18,601 nucleotides of DNA from Bacillota bacterium (GTDB lineage Bacteria > Bacillota > Limnochordia > Limnochordales > ZCTH02-B6). The stretch spans positions 1 to 18,601 of the forward strand of contig PKQR01000029.1 of the NCBI GenBank assembly GCA_017578085.1, given 5' to 3'. Shown in pieces: positions 1 through 6,580 of the stretch. A program made the translations under genes and the position numbers. Every line of letters starts with the position of its first letter. Position 1 is the stretch's first letter. The notes under the pieces were generated by a model. The model saw only the letters and a program-made list of their open reading frames with translations, was not told the origin of the DNA and did not search any database.

Positions 1-558
1 CGCCTCGCGGGCGAATGCGGCCTGCCGGTGGTCGTGCAGGACGAGCCGGTGCACACCGGGGTCATCATGCCTGTGGACCTCTTGGTGCGGATCGCGGAGG
101 AGATCGACGGCTGCCGCTACATCAAGCTGGAAGAGGCTCCCACCCCCCGCAAGCTGGGGCAAATCCTGGCCCAGGTACAGCGCCCCGTGGGCGTCTTCGG
201 CGGGCTTGGCGGCGTGCAGTTCTACTACGAGCTCTGCCGGGGCGCCGTGGGCACCATGACCGGTTTCGCCTTTACCGAGATACTGGTGGAGATTTACCGG
301 CGGTTCCGGGCAGGGGACAGGGAAGGAGCCCGAGCGGTCTTTTACCGCTACTTGCCTATCATCGCGTACGAAGGCCAGCCGGGCATCGGCCTCGCCATTC
401 GCAAGGAACTCCTTTACCGGCGCGGCGCCATCCCGCATCCCGCCGTACGCTTGCCGGCCATGACCGTAGATCCCGGCACCCGAGCGGAGCTGGACGAGGT
501 GCTCGCGAGCCTCGGTCTCTTGGAGGCGGGGGTGCCGCTGGCGGTGAGCCCGCGTTGA
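1..558 (+). CDS. DapA-family (dihydrodipicolinate synthase-like) lyase/aldolase, 3' part
   Basis: The reading frame is open from the first base, so the gene begins before the window; 185 codons are visible, the C-terminal part of a roughly 300-residue class I aldolase-type TIM barrel. The segment YIKLEEAPTP (visible residues 40-49) matches the strand carrying the Schiff-base lysine, Lys42 here. GLGG (69-72) and GAVGTMTGFAF (81-91) match the later barrel strands, followed by the usual helical tail. Members condense or cleave 2-oxo acids such as pyruvate in the cytoplasm. True DapA, KDG aldolase, N-acetylneuraminate lyase and other family members cannot be told apart from this part. The KLE form after the lysine is more typical of catabolic family members than of lysine-pathway DapA. 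It converges on the SDR gene. The family is secure, the substrate unknown. Confidence 0.85.
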   Translation, partial: RLAGECGLPVVVQDEPVHTGVIMPVDLLVRIAEEIDGCRYIKLEEAPTPRKLGQILAQVQRPVGVFGGLGGVQFYYELCRGAVGTMTGFAFTEILVEIYRRFRAGDREGARAVFYRYLPIIAYEGQPGIGLAIRKELLYRRGAIPHPAVRLPAMTVDPGTRAELDEVLASLGLLEAGVPLAVSPR

Positions 559-580
559 CGGCGCACCGTTGACGGCGCCC
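553..580. repeat. 14-bp tandem repeat across the stop codon
   Basis: Two adjacent 14-base units (553-566 and 567-580), 13 of 14 identical and starting CGTTGACGGCGC. The first unit contains the TGA stop of the upstream gene at 556-558. It looks like a simple local duplication at the 3' end of the gene. Confidence 0.6.
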
Positions 581-640
581 ATCGTCGCCGATCCGATGCC
601 GGCCCAGTTGGCCGTGTGCCACGCCGGCGACTGCGCCGGT

Positions 641-1435
641 TCACACCGACGGCGACAAGCCCCCGTCCACGTTGATGGCGCAGCCGGTGACGTAGGAGGC
701 GAGCTCGGAAACCAGGAACACAATGACACGAGCCGCTTCCTCGGGCTCGCCGACGCGTCCCAACGGGATGTCCTGGGCCAAGCGCTGGTAGTACTCGTCC
801 CGGGAGAGCTCGGGGTGCGTCGCCTGCCAGCGGCGGTCCTGCTGCGCGCTTTTCACTTTGCCGATGCAGACCGCGTTGACCAGGATGTTGTACGGGGCCA
901 GTTCCTTGGACAAGGCCTTGGTCAGTGCGATGCCGGCGGCGCGGGAGAGGGAGGACGGCATGGACTTGGCGCCCGGGTTCTTGCCTGCGATGGCGGTGAC
1001 GTTGACGATGCGGCCGCCGCCCCGCTGGATCATCTGCGGCACCACCAGGCGCGTGAAGCGGATGGCGGCAAAGAGCTTGAGGTCGAGATCCTGCGCGATG
1101 CGCTCGTCGGTCTGCTCGAGGAACGGCCCCGCGTCCGCGCCGCCCGCGTTGTTGATCAAGATGTCAATGCCGCCGAAAGCCTCAACCGCCGCGTCCACCA
1201 CCCGCTGGATGTCGTCGGGACGCGTGACGTCGGCCGGCACGGCCAAAATTTTGCCGGCTCCGCCCGACGCCTCGATCTCCTTCGCAGCGTCCGCCAGCAC
1301 ATCCGGCCGGCGGGCACAGATAACCACGTGCGCCTGCTGATCGAAAAGGAGCTGGGCGGTGGCTTTACCGATGCCTTCGCTGGCGCCCGTGACGATGGCC
1401 ACCTTGCCTGCAAGTCCCGTCTCGAAACCGCGCAT
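641..1435 (-). CDS. SDR-family protein with non-canonical active site
   Basis: A 264-residue classical-length short-chain dehydrogenase/reductase. The Rossmann cofactor motif TGASEGIG is at residues 16-23, NNAG at 95-98, and a normal C-terminal VTGCAINVDGG at 249-259. The catalytic positions are changed. Aligned by eye with FabG, the active-site Ser is Ala148, the Tyr is Ser161, the Lys is Arg165 (SSLSR in place of YxxxK) and the Asn is probably Lys120. The rest is well preserved, so this is a divergent subfamily rather than a decayed gene. I recall BKR-like SDR subgroups (CDD cd05344 type) that lack the canonical tetrad. The ATG is preceded by GGGGGAGGA about 11 bases upstream. It lies downstream of the pterin dehydratase on the same strand, with a 20-bp dyad between them. 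Binding without standard catalysis, or a different chemistry, is possible; the substrate is unknown. Confidence 0.9.
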   Translation of the reverse strand: MRGFETGLAGKVAIVTGASEGIGKATAQLLFDQQAHVVICARRPDVLADAAKEIEASGGAGKILAVPADVTRPDDIQRVVDAAVEAFGGIDILINNAGGADAGPFLEQTDERIAQDLDLKLFAAIRFTRLVVPQMIQRGGGRIVNVTAIAGKNPGAKSMPSSLSRAAGIALTKALSKELAPYNILVNAVCIGKVKSAQQDRRWQATHPELSRDEYYQRLAQDIPLGRVGEPEEAARVIVFLVSELASYVTGCAINVDGGLSPSV

Positions 1436-1482
1436 GGGCGTCCGATTCCTCCCCCGGACGAAGATAGGGCCCAGATTTGGCC

Positions 1483-1502
1483 AGAGCCGGTATACCGGTT
1501 CT
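1483..1502. promoter_or_regulatory. 20-bp near-perfect dyad upstream of the SDR gene
   Basis: AGAGCCGGTATACCGGTTCT contains the perfect 12-base palindrome CCGGTATACCGG (1487-1498) and one mismatched pair outside it. It sits about 50 bases upstream of the SDR start, where an operator would be expected. The core GGTATACC resembles GntR-type operators, but no such regulator is visible here. Confidence 0.4.
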
Positions 1503-1584
1503 CAGGGGGCCCCTGCCGTCATCCGGTTCGGCGCCGCATGGCGGTTTCCTACAGGCGCTTCGCCGAAGGTGTCGGAGTTTCGCC

Positions 1585-1944
1585 TTACGCGAAGCCTGCC
1601 TGCAGCTGGCGGTAGGCCGCGTCGGTTTTGGCCGCCATGATGAAATCGTTGCGGTGGAGACCCCGGATCTTGTGCGTCCACCACGCAACCTCCACCCGGC
1701 CCCATTCGATGACGAGGCGCGGGTGGTGGCCTTCCTCTTCGGCCAGGACGCCTACCCCAGTGGCGAAGGCGAAGGCGTCGGCGAAGTTGCGAAAAGTGAA
1801 CGTGCGCACCAGTTTCCGGACGCCGTCTTCCTCGACCAGCTGCCAGTCGGGGATCTGCGGTTTGAGGCGTTCAATCTCCTCGTCCGTAACACGCGGCGCG
1901 TCGGGGCGGCAGGCGACGCAGCTTTCTCCAAGCAGATCGATCAC
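1585..1944 (-). CDS. 4a-hydroxytetrahydrobiopterin dehydratase (pterin-4a-carbinolamine dehydratase)
   Basis: A 119-residue protein with the complete family signature: EEEGHHPRL (His73, His74, Pro75), THKIRGL with His91, and Asp100. The spacing of 18 between the first and third catalytic histidines equals that of the mammalian enzyme. It dehydrates 4a-hydroxytetrahydrobiopterin so that the pterin can be recycled. The N-terminal ESCVACR (Cys9, Cys12) is common in bacterial members. The start is the GTG at 1944-1942: AGGGAGG lies eight bases upstream and the family N-terminus begins there, whereas the longer frame to 1974 would run through that ribosome binding site. No aromatic amino acid hydroxylase is in view, so the pterin partner is unknown. 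The SDR gene follows on the same strand 149 bases later and may be co-transcribed. Confidence 0.92.
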   Translation of the reverse strand: MIDLLGESCVACRPDAPRVTDEEIERLKPQIPDWQLVEEDGVRKLVRTFTFRNFADAFAFATGVGVLAEEEGHHPRLVIEWGRVEVAWWTHKIRGLHRNDFIMAAKTDAAYRQLQAGFA

Positions 1945-1999
1945 CTCGGCTCCCTCCCTAGGTCGGCGTGCCACTGGGCCTGCGTTTTATCCCGGGCTT

Positions 2000-2026
2000 T
2001 CCCACCGGCAGGTGGGACAGCACCTG
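2000..2026 (-). promoter_or_regulatory. Two mutually exclusive hairpins in the leader of the pterin dehydratase gene
   Basis: On the minus strand, CAGGTG (2026-2021) can pair with CACCTG (2014-2009), and TCCCACC (2017-2011) can pair with GGTGGGA (2006-2000). The two share bases 2009-2017 and cannot form together. They lie between a TATAAT box at 2042-2037 and the start codon at 1944. Neither is followed by a T-run. Confidence 0.3.
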
Positions 2027-2036
2027 TGTGCTTGCC

Positions 2037-2042
2037 ATTATA
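2037..2042 (-). promoter_or_regulatory. Possible -10 box for the pterin dehydratase gene
   Basis: Perfect TATAAT on the minus strand, about 93 bases upstream of the GTG start. No good -35 hexamer is found at 16-18 bases, so the promoter is tentative. It lies back to back with the ars promoter. Confidence 0.35.
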
Positions 2043-2061
2043 CCCTATACCCTGCTCGCCC

Positions 2062-2110
2062 TTGACACATCAAGAAACCTTGATATATGGTCAAATCAAG
2101 CGATCTTGAT
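2062..2110 (+). promoter_or_regulatory. ars promoter with two ArsR-type operators
   Basis: A perfect -35 TTGACA is at 2062-2067, and a -10 lies at 2084-2089 (TATATG, spacer 16) or 2086-2091 (TATGGT, spacer 18). Operator 1, ATCAAG-AAAC-CTTGAT (2069-2084), fills the spacer. Operator 2, ATCAAG-CGAT-CTTGAT (2095-2110), covers the expected transcription start. Both are perfect inverted repeats with identical six-base arms and match the ATCAA-N6-TTGAT form known for ArsR operators in Bacillus. The centres are 26 bases apart. Repression by the ArsR encoded just downstream, relieved by As(III), is the obvious inference. Confidence 0.85.
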
Positions 2111-2128
2111 GTGATGGGAGTGCGTGTC

Positions 2129-2587
2129 ATGGCCACGCAGCTGCTTGAGGGGCGGGAAGCAGAGGAGCGCAGAGAACTATCGGGGACCTCGCTGAACCGC
2201 ATCGTGCGCCTGGGGCGTGCGCTGAGCGACCCCGTCCGGGTGCGCATGTTGACGCTTATCGCCGCAGGGCGCCGGTGCTGTCCCCCGCTCGGGGCTGAGC
2301 CGCCGGTGAACGACGGGGATGAGGGACTCTGCGTTTGCGAGATCAGCGCGTACTTCCAACTAGGACAGTCGCGCGTTTCCTACCACCTGAAGCAATTGAA
2401 AGAAGCGGGTATCGTGCGGGAAGAGCGACGCGGCAAGTGGACGTTTTACTCCCTCGACCGGGATGCGCTGGCGGAGTTATTGCGGCTAATGGAGCAGCTG
2501 CAGGCCGGTAGGGAGATTGAAGGGCTCAGTGGGTTGCCTTCGAGACTACAAGGAGGGGTCGATGCATGTTGTCGAGCGAACGGGTAA
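2129..2587 (+). CDS. arsR: ArsR/SmtB-family arsenite-responsive repressor
   Basis: A 152-residue winged-helix repressor. The helix-turn-helix is at about residues 65-92 (VCEISAYFQLGQSRVSYHLK), followed by a wing of the ArsR type (EERRGKWTFYSL). GLCVCEI (Cys68, Cys70) matches the CVC metal-sensing site of type 1 ArsR proteins, which bind As(III)/Sb(III). Further cysteine pairs are Cys50-Cys51, in an insert of about 15 residues between two helices, and Cys147-Cys148 near the C-terminus. The start is ATG 2129 with GGGAG eight bases upstream. An in-frame ATG at 2087 lies inside the promoter -10 region and upstream of operator 2, so it cannot be the real start. The 3' end overlaps arsM by 22 bases, indicating one transcript and probable translational coupling. 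Confidence 0.92.
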   Translation: MATQLLEGREAEERRELSGTSLNRIVRLGRALSDPVRVRMLTLIAAGRRCCPPLGAEPPVNDGDEGLCVCEISAYFQLGQSRVSYHLKQLKEAGIVREERRGKWTFYSLDRDALAELLRLMEQLQAGREIEGLSGLPSRLQGGVDACCRANG

Positions 2588-3366
2588 AGCGGGCGGTGCA
2601 GGAGCGATACGGCCGAGCAGCCAGGCAAGTGCGCAGCGGCGGGGCCGCTGCGTGTTGTCAGACCGCAGCCGTTGGTGATGGGTCAGAGAGATGTGTCCAA
2701 GGTGCCTATCGAGCAGAGGACCTGCAATACCTGCCGCCGGAGGCTATCTCGGCGTCCCTTGGCTGTGCCAACCCCGTAGCCCTGGCCCAACCCGCTCCTG
2801 GCGAGGTCGTCCTTGATTTGGGGAGCGGCGGCGGGATCGACGTGCTTCTGACTGCTCGCCGGGTCGGTCCGCATGGCAAGGTGTACGGGCTCGACATCAC
2901 GGATGAAATGGTGGAGCTCGCGCGGGAGAACCAGCGGAAGGCCGGCCTCGACAACGTCGAGTTCTTGAAAGGGGATATCGAGCAAATCCCTCTGCCGGAT
3001 GGCCACGTCGATCTGATCATCAGCAATTGCGTGCTCAATTTGGTGCCTGACAAAGCCAAAGCGTTTGCCGAAGCGTACCGGGTGCTCAAACCCGGGGGCC
3101 GGATAGCGGTGGCCGACATGGTGTATGTCGGCGAAAGAGTTCCTCAGCAGGATGCGGACGTGTCGCTGGACGCGTGGAGCGCCTGCGTGGCCGGGGCCCT
3201 GCACCGCGACGAGTACGAAGCCTTGTTGCGGCAGGCCGGTTTCACGGACGTATCCATTGAGATTGCATATGAGCTGGAAGAGGAAGGCTGCTGTGGCCGT
3301 CAGACAGCGGGCATCAACAACGTGCGGCTTGCCAGCGCGCTGATCAAGGCGCGTCGACCGCGATGA
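2566..3366 (+). CDS. arsM: Arsenite S-adenosylmethionine methyltransferase
   Basis: A 266-residue class I SAM-dependent methyltransferase of the ArsM family, which methylates As(III) in the cytoplasm to less retained or volatile methylarsenicals. SLGCANP (64-70), the SAM-binding LDLGSGGGID (83-92), GLDITDEM (108-115), SNCVLNLVPDK (153-163) and SACVAGAL (205-212) are all typical. The three conserved arsenic-coordinating cysteines are Cys67, Cys155 and Cys207, matching C72/C174/C224 of the Cyanidioschyzon enzyme. Extra cysteines lie at Cys30-Cys31 and in EEGCCG (Cys242-Cys243). AAGGAGGGG sits seven bases before the ATG, inside the end of arsR. No arsB or arsC is in the window, so this locus appears to rely on methylation. 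Confidence 0.95.
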   Translation: MLSSERVKRAVQERYGRAARQVRSGGAAACCQTAAVGDGSERCVQGAYRAEDLQYLPPEAISASLGCANPVALAQPAPGEVVLDLGSGGGIDVLLTARRVGPHGKVYGLDITDEMVELARENQRKAGLDNVEFLKGDIEQIPLPDGHVDLIISNCVLNLVPDKAKAFAEAYRVLKPGGRIAVADMVYVGERVPQQDADVSLDAWSACVAGALHRDEYEALLRQAGFTDVSIEIAYELEEEGCCGRQTAGINNVRLASALIKARRPR

Positions 3367-3549
3367 CGCAGTGCTAGCGAGGTCCAGCATAATCCCAGCG
3401 GCGCGTGCATAGGGTACAGCGGCCAGGTACATCGCGGCGGCTTAGATACGTTTGTGGGACCCGGTGTTCGAGTAGGCGCGCGGCAGCTTTTTTGTGCCGG
3501 GCGCAAGTGGTACCGCGCGCCGCCTAGAGTCGCCGAAAGGGGCCACGAT

Positions 3550-3972
3550 GTGCACGTTGTGAAAATCGACAGGCGGCTTCTTGCGCTGCTGGCCTTAGTC
3601 GGAGCGCTGGGGCTGCTTGCAGCCTACGGTCTGCCGCTCTTCCGGGACAGCGAGCCCGGCGCCATCGATCCTGTCGCTTTCCAAAAGACCATGCGTGAGT
3701 TGTGGACGGACCACATGCAGTGGACTTTCTTGACGGTCAACGCTTTCTTTCACAACCCCGGTGCCGTGCAGGCGTACCTCAACCGGCTCTTGCAGAACCA
3801 ACAGGAGATCGGCGCTGCGTTCGTTCCGTTTTACGGCCAGGAGACCGGCCAGCGACTGGCTGGGCTGCTCACGACCCACATCCAGCAGGCCGTTCCGGTT
3901 CTCCAGGCGGCACAGGCGGATCTGCTGTCCGCCGGCATCATCGCGCAGTTTCCCGAGCGGTTCGTTCGGTAA
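3550..3972 (+). CDS. Membrane-anchored helical protein of unknown function, apparently internally shortened
   Basis: A 140-residue protein: a short basic N-terminus, one hydrophobic segment (about residues 10-26), then a helical domain from about residue 45. I recognise a family seen in archaea and bacilli by LWTDHMQWT, RLLQNQQEIG, PFYGQETG, LLTTHIQQA and the C-terminal LSAGIIAQFPERF. No function is assigned that I know of. Family members as I recall them have about 60 more residues between the HIQQA-like helix and the C-terminal motif (a WYxNADDIAxFL ... MMxxHLxLT ... AYD segment). Here the halves join directly at about 3903-3920, beside a CAGGCGG direct repeat. The GTG at 3550 is preferred because AAAGGGG lies seven bases upstream; a GTG at 3559 is possible. 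It lies just ahead of the riboswitch promoter and is probably a separate unit. Confidence 0.75.
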   Translation: MHVVKIDRRLLALLALVGALGLLAAYGLPLFRDSEPGAIDPVAFQKTMRELWTDHMQWTFLTVNAFFHNPGAVQAYLNRLLQNQQEIGAAFVPFYGQETGQRLAGLLTTHIQQAVPVLQAAQADLLSAGIIAQFPERFVR

Positions 3973-3992
3973 GGCGTAGTCTGAGGGAGGTC

Positions 3993-4021
3993 TTGCCCCG
4001 CGCCGGTGGTTGGTATATGAT
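3993..4021 (+). promoter_or_regulatory. Promoter for the cobalamin riboswitch operon
   Basis: -35 TTGCCC (3993-3998) and -10 TATGAT (4016-4021) are separated by 17 bases. Transcription would begin near 4028, about 20 bases before the riboswitch P1 stem. Confidence 0.55.
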
Positions 4022-4047
4022 GCCGACAAAGGCAACCGACAACTGAA

Positions 4048-4210
4048 CTGATGCAGGTGCCCTCCAGCGAGGGTTAAAAGGGAATCGGGTGCGAATCCCG
4101 AGCGGTCCCGCCACTGTAACCGGCACTTATGGGGGCTGCGGTCACTGCGCGATGCGTGGGAAGGCCGTGGCGATCATTCCGCCGGAAGCCAGGAAACCTG
4201 CCTGCGTCAG
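4048..4210 (+). ncRNA. Adenosylcobalamin (B12) riboswitch aptamer
   Basis: The conserved parts appear in order: GCAGGTGCC (4053-4061), GGTTAAAAGGGAA (4072-4084), CGGGTGCGAATCCCG (4086-4100), GCGGTCCCGCCACTGTAA (4102-4119) and the B12-box GCCAGGAAACCTGCC (4188-4202). The closing P1 stem is CTGATGCAGG (4048-4057) with CCTGCGTCAG (4201-4210), ten pairs with one G-U. It is followed by a secondary hairpin and an intrinsic terminator, so bound cobalamin should switch off transcription of the transport operon. Confidence 0.96.
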
Positions 4211-4215
4211 GGTGA

Positions 4216-4246
4216 CGTACACGCCTTCGGGCTTGGGGCGGGTACG
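4216..4246 (+). promoter_or_regulatory. Hairpin in the riboswitch expression platform
   Basis: CGTAC (4216-4220) and CGCC (4222-4225) pair with GGCG (4237-4240) and GTACG (4242-4246) around one A-G mismatch. It lies between the aptamer and the terminator and may take part in switching or act as a spacer. Confidence 0.4.
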
Positions 4247-4275
4247 GGAACGGCAGCGCGCGTGCTGTCCCTGTG

Positions 4276-4302
4276 ACCTGTCCTTCGCGGACAGGTTTTT
4301 TT
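4276..4302 (+). terminator. Intrinsic terminator of the B12 riboswitch
   Basis: Arms ACCTGTCC (4276-4283) and GGACAGGT (4289-4296) form eight perfect pairs around loop TTCGC, followed by a run of seven T (4296-4302). A second CTGTCC copy at 4265-4270 could compete for the 3' arm. It ends the leader about 100 bases before btuF. Confidence 0.92.
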
Positions 4303-4401
4303 GTTCCCGTGGCCATTCCCCTGGTCGCTTGACCGGTGTTCGCCCTCAGGGCTCCCGGTCGTCGGTTGCCGCCAGCAAGACGACCAGAGGAGGCAGGCGC
4401 G

Positions 4402-5418
4402 GTGCACGGGTTGTTGTGTGGGATCGTTGGTGCGAGTGGTTGCGGGAGCGCTGTGCGACGGACAGGCAGCAGCCGGGGGCCGGCGGCCGTCGTGTTGGCA
4501 TGGCGGCGGGGAGCCTTTTGGCTACTGGTCACCCTGGCGCTGGTTCTCGCCGCAGTGCCGGCTGCATGGGCCGCGGCGGAGTCCCCGGCAGAAGGGTTTC
4601 CACGGATCGTCGTCGATGAGCTGGGACAGCGCATCGTGCTGGAGCGGCCGCCCCAGCGCATCTTCTCCGTAGGGCTCGCCATGGACAACATCCTGCTCTC
4701 CATCACCGACCCGGCGCGGGTCGTGGGCGTCACCCGCTTTGCGACGGACCCGCAGAGTTCTTACGTGGTCGACCGGATTCAAGACCACATGGTCATCGTC
4801 GACCAGCTCAACGCTGAGCAGGTGCTGGCGGCCCATCCCGACATCGTTTTGGTCAGCGAATGGAACAACCCCGATGTGGTGCGCCAACTGCGGGACCTGG
4901 GCGTGACGCTTTACACCTTCACCGGTTTCGACACGGTCGAAGACGCCCTGGACATGGTGTTGCGCATCGGGGAGATCACCGGCGACGAAGAGCGGGCGGC
5001 GGCGCTGGTGGCCGAGTTCCGGAATCGGGTGGCCGAGGTTGCCAGGCGCATTGCCGGCCGCGAACGGCCCCGGGTGCTCCTCCTGGACAACTGGGGCGGC
5101 ACCATCGGACCCGGCCTTTCCGCCCACGACATCATTGAGCTCGCCGGCGGCGTCAACGTGGCCGCCGAGTACGGCATCCGGGGCTGGCAGCCCATCGACC
5201 GCGAGGCCGTTTTGCAGATGAACCCGGACGTGATCATCACGTACTCGGGCGAGGCGTTTGTCGAGGAGCTGCGGCGGGATCCGGTGGTGCAGGCCGTCAC
5301 CGCGGGACGCACGGGCCGCATCTACCACGTGGACGACCTGCAAATCCACACGCACCACTACATCTTCGCCATCGAGCAGCTGGCGCGGCTGTTGCACCCG
5401 GAGGCCTTTGCGCCATGA
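4402..5418 (+). CDS. btuF: Cobalamin ABC transporter substrate-binding protein (BtuF-like)
   Basis: A 338-residue class III periplasmic-binding protein. After an unusually long basic n-region, a hydrophobic core (LLVTLALVLAAVPAAWA, about residues 42-58) ends in an AWA cleavage site with no lipobox cysteine. The mature protein has the fold landmarks of the FecB/BtuF group: ERPPQRIFSVG, LNAEQVLAAHPDIVLVSEW in the first lobe, and QPIDREAVLQMNPDVIITYSG in the second. It would capture cobamide outside the membrane and deliver it to the BtuCD pair. The GTG at 4402 is chosen because GAGGAGG lies eight bases upstream. Iron-siderophore binding proteins look alike, but control by a B12 riboswitch argues for cobamides. 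btuC overlaps the stop by four bases (ATGA). Confidence 0.88.
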   Translation: MHGLLCGIVGASGCGSAVRRTGSSRGPAAVVLAWRRGAFWLLVTLALVLAAVPAAWAAAESPAEGFPRIVVDELGQRIVLERPPQRIFSVGLAMDNILLSITDPARVVGVTRFATDPQSSYVVDRIQDHMVIVDQLNAEQVLAAHPDIVLVSEWNNPDVVRQLRDLGVTLYTFTGFDTVEDALDMVLRIGEITGDEERAAALVAEFRNRVAEVARRIAGRERPRVLLLDNWGGTIGPGLSAHDIIELAGGVNVAAEYGIRGWQPIDREAVLQMNPDVIITYSGEAFVEELRRDPVVQAVTAGRTGRIYHVDDLQIHTHHYIFAIEQLARLLHPEAFAP

Positions 5419-6578
5419 ACGACGTGCGCCAGGCGCCGACTATGGCTTCTCCGGAGGCGAGGACCGCACCGCAGACGGTGGGGACGGGAAGAGTCGTGAC
5501 AGGCGCGGCAACGGCGGCGACGGAGGCACGGGCCCGCGGCCGTTCGGGAGCGGCCCTGATCCGCCCGGTGGCCCTCTTGGCGGGACTGGCCGTCCTCCTG
5601 GCGGCTTCGGTGGTGGTGGCGACGGCCATCGGCACCGTGCAGCTGCCTTACGGGGAAACGGCTCGGGTCGTCTTGGCCAAGGCTCTCGGGCTGCCGTGGG
5701 CGCTGGACGCCACCTATGAGGCCATCGTCTGGAACGTGCGCCTGCCGCGGGTGCTGGCCGCGGGGGCCGTAGGCCTGGCCTTGGCCGTCTGCGGGGCGGC
5801 CATGCAGGGCCTGTTTAAGAACCCGCTGGCCTCCCCGGATATCCTCGGCGTGTCCTCGGGCGGGGCTTTGGGCGCTGTCGTCGGCATCTTCCTCGGCTGG
5901 CCGCTGGTCAACCCGTGGCTTGTGCCTGCGGCGGCCTTCGCCGGGGCGCTGGTGACGCTTGTGATCGTGTACGCCCTGGCCACGCGGGGCGGGCGCACCG
6001 ACATGGCGACGCTGCTTTTGGCCGGCGTGGCCGTGAGCTCCTTTGCCGGGGCGATCATCGCGCTGCTGTATCACTTCGTCGAGGACGGCGTGCTGCGCCA
6101 AATCGTCTACTGGCTCATGGGAAACCTGGGCGGCAAGCGCTGGGAACACCTGGCGGTGCTCACGCCGCTGGTGGCCGCGGGCTGCGTGGGCCTGTGGCTG
6201 TTGTCCCGCGAGCTCAACCTGCTCATGGGCGGCGAGGACGACGCCCGGGCCCTGGGCGTGCCCGTGGAGCGCACCAAGCGGTTGGTGATGGTGCTGGCGT
6301 CCCTGGCCACCGGGGCGGCCGTGTCGGTCACGGGAGTCATCGGTTTTGTGGGCCTCATCGTGCCCCACATCGTCCGCCTGCTCATCGGGCCCGACCACCG
6401 GTGGCTTTTGCCTGCCAGCGGGTTGCTCGGGGCGAGCTTCCTCATCCTGGCGGATTTGCTCGCCCGCACCGCCTTTAGCCCCGTGGAACTGCGCACCGGC
6501 ATCGTCACCGCGCTGGCCGGCGTCCCGTTCTTTCTCTACCTGCTCGCCAAGCGCCGCGAGATGGTGAGGTGGGGCTAA
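5415..6578 (+). CDS. btuC: Cobalamin ABC transporter permease (BtuC-like, FecCD family)
   Basis: A 387-residue integral membrane permease with about ten transmembrane helices. Family landmarks are RLPRVLAAGAVGLALAVCGAAMQGLFKNPLASPDILGVSSGGALG in one block (about residues 108-154, quoted in part), LMGGEDDARALGV at the ATPase-contacting loop (about 270-282), and VTGVIGFVGLIVPHIVRLLIG (about 302-322). It forms the translocation channel as a dimer with BtuD. About 45 N-terminal residues rich in Ala, Gly, Thr and Arg precede the first helix and are longer than usual; a later start is possible. The ATG overlaps the btuF stop as ATGA, so translation is probably coupled. Confidence 0.9.
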   Translation: MNDVRQAPTMASPEARTAPQTVGTGRVVTGAATAATEARARGRSGAALIRPVALLAGLAVLLAASVVVATAIGTVQLPYGETARVVLAKALGLPWALDATYEAIVWNVRLPRVLAAGAVGLALAVCGAAMQGLFKNPLASPDILGVSSGGALGAVVGIFLGWPLVNPWLVPAAAFAGALVTLVIVYALATRGGRTDMATLLLAGVAVSSFAGAIIALLYHFVEDGVLRQIVYWLMGNLGGKRWEHLAVLTPLVAAGCVGLWLLSRELNLLMGGEDDARALGVPVERTKRLVMVLASLATGAAVSVTGVIGFVGLIVPHIVRLLIGPDHRWLLPASGLLGASFLILADLLARTAFSPVELRTGIVTALAGVPFFLYLLAKRREMVRWG

Positions 6579-6580
6579 CC

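Noticed and set aside
1577..1591. TTCGC/GCGAA inverted repeat at the end of the pterin dehydratase gene
   Set aside because: It has only five pairs, overlaps the stop codon and lacks a T-run.
569..1615. Plus-strand open frame of 348 codons antisense to the SDR gene
   Set aside because: The minus strand carries a full SDR protein with a strong ribosome binding site; this frame has no domain.
2087..2128. Upstream ATG giving arsR 14 more residues
   Set aside because: It lies within the promoter -10 region and before operator 2, so it would not be in the transcript; ATG 2129 has its own ribosome binding site.
3480..3500. T-run (TTTTTT) as a terminator after arsM
   Set aside because: No convincing GC-rich stem lies directly before it.
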